A stretch of DNA of 8,002 nt, from contig JAEWYA010000173.1 in the NCBI GenBank assembly GCA_023395775.1, positions 1-8,002 on the forward strand. Reading direction: 5' to 3'. How positions within the stretch are numbered: the stretch's first letter is position 1; every line of letters begins with the position of its first letter. The translations under genes and the position numbers were made by a program. Below the pieces are notes generated by a model. It was not told the DNA's origin, ran no database searches, and saw nothing but the letters and a program-made list of their open reading frames with translations. This document shows, piece by piece, positions 6,796 through 8,002 of the stretch. Source of the DNA: Bacillota bacterium. Its GTDB lineage: Bacteria; Bacillota; Clostridia; Oscillospirales; Oscillospiraceae.

Positions 6796-6824
6796 AGTAT
6801 AGTCACATTTGTCCGTGAAAGCAA
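6796..6824 (-). promoter_or_regulatory. Promoter of the DUF819-dipeptidase operon
   Basis: On the minus strand: -35 TTGCTT at 6824-6819, a 17-nt spacer, and -10 TATACT at 6801-6796. Predicted start near 6789 gives a leader of about 60 nt that contains two small inverted repeats. Confidence 0.72.
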
Positions 6825-6943
6825 CCACTTACGTGCATTTTCGTCATTATCCTGAATTTGTCGGCAGTATTTTGATTGAATCATACATTTTCGTTAACCA
6901 GCCATGAAAAAGTCTCATGCCTATTACTATACCTTTGCGCAAT

Positions 6944-6970
6944 TTGCCAATTTTGCCAATTTTGCCGACT
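6944..6970. repeat. 9-bp tandem repeat, three units
   Basis: TTGCCAATT (6944-6952), TTGCCAATT (6953-6961) and a degenerate TTGCCGACT (6962-6970). It lies in the middle of the intergenic region, 53 bp upstream of the -35 of the ylxM promoter and about 120 bp upstream of the DUF819 -35. It could be a protein-binding array or simple replication slippage. Confidence 0.75.
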
Positions 6971-7022
6971 TTACAGTCCCGCACATTTTTTCTCAGGCCG
7001 CAAAATTTTCTTCTCTTTTCCC

Positions 7023-7051
7023 TTGACTTTTCGCACAAATTCCTGTAAACT
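7023..7051 (+). promoter_or_regulatory. Promoter of ylxM-ffh
   Basis: -35 TTGACT (7023-7028), a 17-nt spacer, -10 TAAACT (7046-7051). Predicted start near 7058, giving a leader of about 50 nt to the ylxM start at 7108. Confidence 0.65.
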
Positions 7052-7107
7052 TAATACCGTTGTAAAGCAATATAACTTTACAAGTATTCGGTGAGGGGGA
7101 GTTTGCT

Positions 7108-7473
7108 TTGAAAAATCAGACCTACCGCATGACCATGCTCTACGATTTTTATGGGGAACTTCTCACTGACCGGCAGAAGGAATTCTTCGACTACTATTAT
7201 AATGATGACCTCTCCCTGTCGGAGATCGCGGAAAACGCGGGGATCTCCCGTCAGGGCGTTCGGGACGTGATTGTCCGGGCGGAGGCCATCATGCAGGAGA
7301 TAGAGGACAAGACCTGCCTCATCCGCCGGTTTGAGCAGATGCGCGCCCATGTAGACGGCATCGTCTCGGCGGCCGATGAGATCAAATCGCTGAATTACCG
7401 CCAATATGAGGATACACGCCTCACAGAGCTGGCGGATAACATCGCGGCGGAGGCCGCCGCGCTCAGGGAGTAA
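7108..7473 (+). CDS. ylxM: YlxM/p13-like helix-turn-helix protein (UPF0122), 121 aa
   Basis: A small protein with a sigma-factor-like (region 4 type) helix-turn-helix. The N-terminal part LTDRQKEFFDYYYNDDLSLS (19-38) followed by an HTH at ~36-57 (SEIAENAGISRQGVRDVIVR) is the family hallmark; a helical, charged C-terminal half follows. YlxM is encoded directly before ffh in many Gram-positive bacteria, and in streptococci it has been linked to signal recognition particle function. The start is TTG at 7108, set by GAGGGGGAG (7093-7101) six nt upstream. The stop lies 3 nt before the ffh start, so the two are cotranscribed and probably translationally coupled. Length is close to the family norm. 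Confidence 0.95.
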   Translation: MKNQTYRMTMLYDFYGELLTDRQKEFFDYYYNDDLSLSEIAENAGISRQGVRDVIVRAEAIMQEIEDKTCLIRRFEQMRAHVDGIVSAADEIKSLNYRQYEDTRLTELADNIAAEAAALRE

Positions 7474-7476
7474 CCG

Positions 7477-8002
7477 ATGGCATTTGAAGGACTCACCGAA
7501 AAACTGAACGCCGCTTTTAAAAAGCTGCGGGGCAAGGGCCGCCTGTCGGAAAACGACGTGAAGGAGGCCATGCGGGAGGTTCGTCTGGCCCTGCTGGAGG
7601 CGGACGTAGGCTACAAGGTGGTCAAGGACTTTGTGGCGAAGGTCTCAGAGCGAGCTGTGGGCAGCGACGTGCTGGACAGTTTGACCCCCGCGCAGCAAGT
7701 CGTCAAGATCGTCAGCGAAGAGTTGACGAACCTGATGGGCGGCACGGACTCCAAGCTCATTATGGCTAACAGCGGACCCACCGTTGTCATGCTTGTGGGG
7801 CTTCTGGGCGCAGGCAAAACCACCAACGGCGCGAAGCTGGCGGGGTACCTGCGCAGGCAGTATGGCAAGCGGCCGCTGCTGGTGGCCTGCGACGTGTACC
7901 GTCCCGCCGCAGTGGAGCAGCTGAAGGTCGTGGGCGGGCAGCTGGACCTCCCCGTATACGATGAAGGGCAGGGCGATCTGGTCAAGATCGCGGAAAACGC
8001 CC
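7477..8002 (+). CDS. ffh: Signal recognition particle GTPase Ffh, 5' part (175 codons, runs off window)
   Basis: Protein core of the bacterial SRP, which binds signal sequences and 4.5S/scRNA and delivers ribosomes to FtsY at the membrane. Visible: the N domain (MAFEGLTEKL..., with REVRLALLEADV at 33-44), the G1 P-loop at 108-116 (GLLGAGKTT) and the DVYRPAA motif at 139-145. The ATG at 7477 is preceded by AGGGAG (7465-7470) at 6-nt spacing, inside the end of ylxM. Two normally near-invariant residues differ: the P-loop Gln (GLQG) is Leu110, and the Pro in the downstream DPVxIA segment is Leu168 (GDLVKIA). Each is one base from the usual CAG or CCG codon. The remaining G domain and the M domain lie outside the window. 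Confidence 0.97.
   Translation, partial: MAFEGLTEKLNAAFKKLRGKGRLSENDVKEAMREVRLALLEADVGYKVVKDFVAKVSERAVGSDVLDSLTPAQQVVKIVSEELTNLMGGTDSKLIMANSGPTVVMLVGLLGAGKTTNGAKLAGYLRRQYGKRPLLVACDVYRPAAVEQLKVVGGQLDLPVYDEGQGDLVKIAENA

Larger units (their letters stand above)
6728..7107. other. 380-bp AT-rich intergenic region between divergent units
   Basis: No gene is supported here; open frames of 60-75 codons are low-complexity and lack Shine-Dalgarno sequences. It holds the leftward promoter (6796-6824), the rightward promoter (7023-7051), small inverted repeats near 6745-6780, a 9-bp direct repeat CATTTTCGT (6836-6844 and 6886-6894, 50 bp apart) and a 9-bp tandem repeat (6944-6970). I find no tRNA, riboswitch or intrinsic terminator in it. 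Confidence 0.7.

Noticed and set aside
6944..6970. Short repeats considered as a CRISPR array
   Set aside because: Units are 9 bp with no spacers, and no cas gene is present.
6802..7092. Possible structured RNA (4.5S/scRNA, riboswitch or tRNA) near ffh
   Set aside because: I see no SRP GGAA/GNRA hairpin, no cloverleaf, and no long GC stem; the stretch is AT-rich and unstructured by eye.
6847..7094. Small open frames of 63-72 codons in the intergenic region
   Set aside because: Low-complexity (Lys/Gly/Ile or Phe/Ser/Cys-rich), no Shine-Dalgarno, and they run across the predicted promoters.
7611..7985. Minus-strand open frame (124 codons) opposite ffh
   Set aside because: Ser/Thr/Pro-rich shadow of the ffh coding sequence.

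Overview
The window is about 8 kb of ordinary-looking Gram-positive (Bacillota) chromosome. Moderately GC-rich coding DNA, strong Shine-Dalgarno sequences, frequent TTG starts (three of seven genes), the ylxM-ffh pair and a paired YmfF/YmfH-type M16 locus all point to a class Clostridia member, probably Oscillospiraceae-like (Flavonifractor/Oscillibacter relatives). The family-level placement is an inference from gene content and protein style, not from a search.

Layout. (1) Positions 2-3634, minus strand: a tight three-gene operon, read ymfF-like > ymfH-like > lgt. The first two encode M16 (insulinase-fold) proteins: one without the zinc motif, and one with an intact HxxEH. They overlap by 4 bp (ATGA). 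lgt encodes the membrane enzyme that lipidates prolipoproteins. A clear promoter (TTGAAT-17-TATAAT) lies upstream, and its -10 sits inside a 23-bp imperfect palindrome. (2) 3796-4350, plus strand: a divergent XRE-cupin transcriptional regulator. A second, weaker palindrome lies in its promoter, so autoregulation plus control of the neighbouring operon is a plausible hypothesis. (3) 4372-4413: a strong symmetrical, bidirectional terminator between converging genes. (4) 4418-6727, minus strand: a two-gene operon encoding a DUF819 (YjcL-like) polytopic membrane protein followed by an M19 dipeptidase with all zinc ligands. This looks like an uptake-and-hydrolysis unit for a dipeptide-like substrate. 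It has a good promoter (TTGCTT-17-TATACT) and a 9-bp hairpin between the genes. (5) 6728-7107: a 380-bp AT-rich intergenic region carrying the outward promoters for both sides and a 9-bp tandem repeat. (6) 7108-8002, plus strand: ylxM and the 5' part of ffh (signal recognition particle GTPase), which runs off the window.

Both outer operons touch the protein-export axis: lgt modifies exported lipoproteins, and ylxM-ffh directs membrane targeting. The middle section is nutrient or peptide handling with a small-molecule-responsive regulator. I see no mobile element, CRISPR array, tRNA or rRNA. I did not find an obviously new system. The points most worth checking are the palindromes around the XRE gene, two substitutions at normally near-invariant positions in the Ffh GTPase domain, and the mini-ORF that bridges ymfH and lgt.
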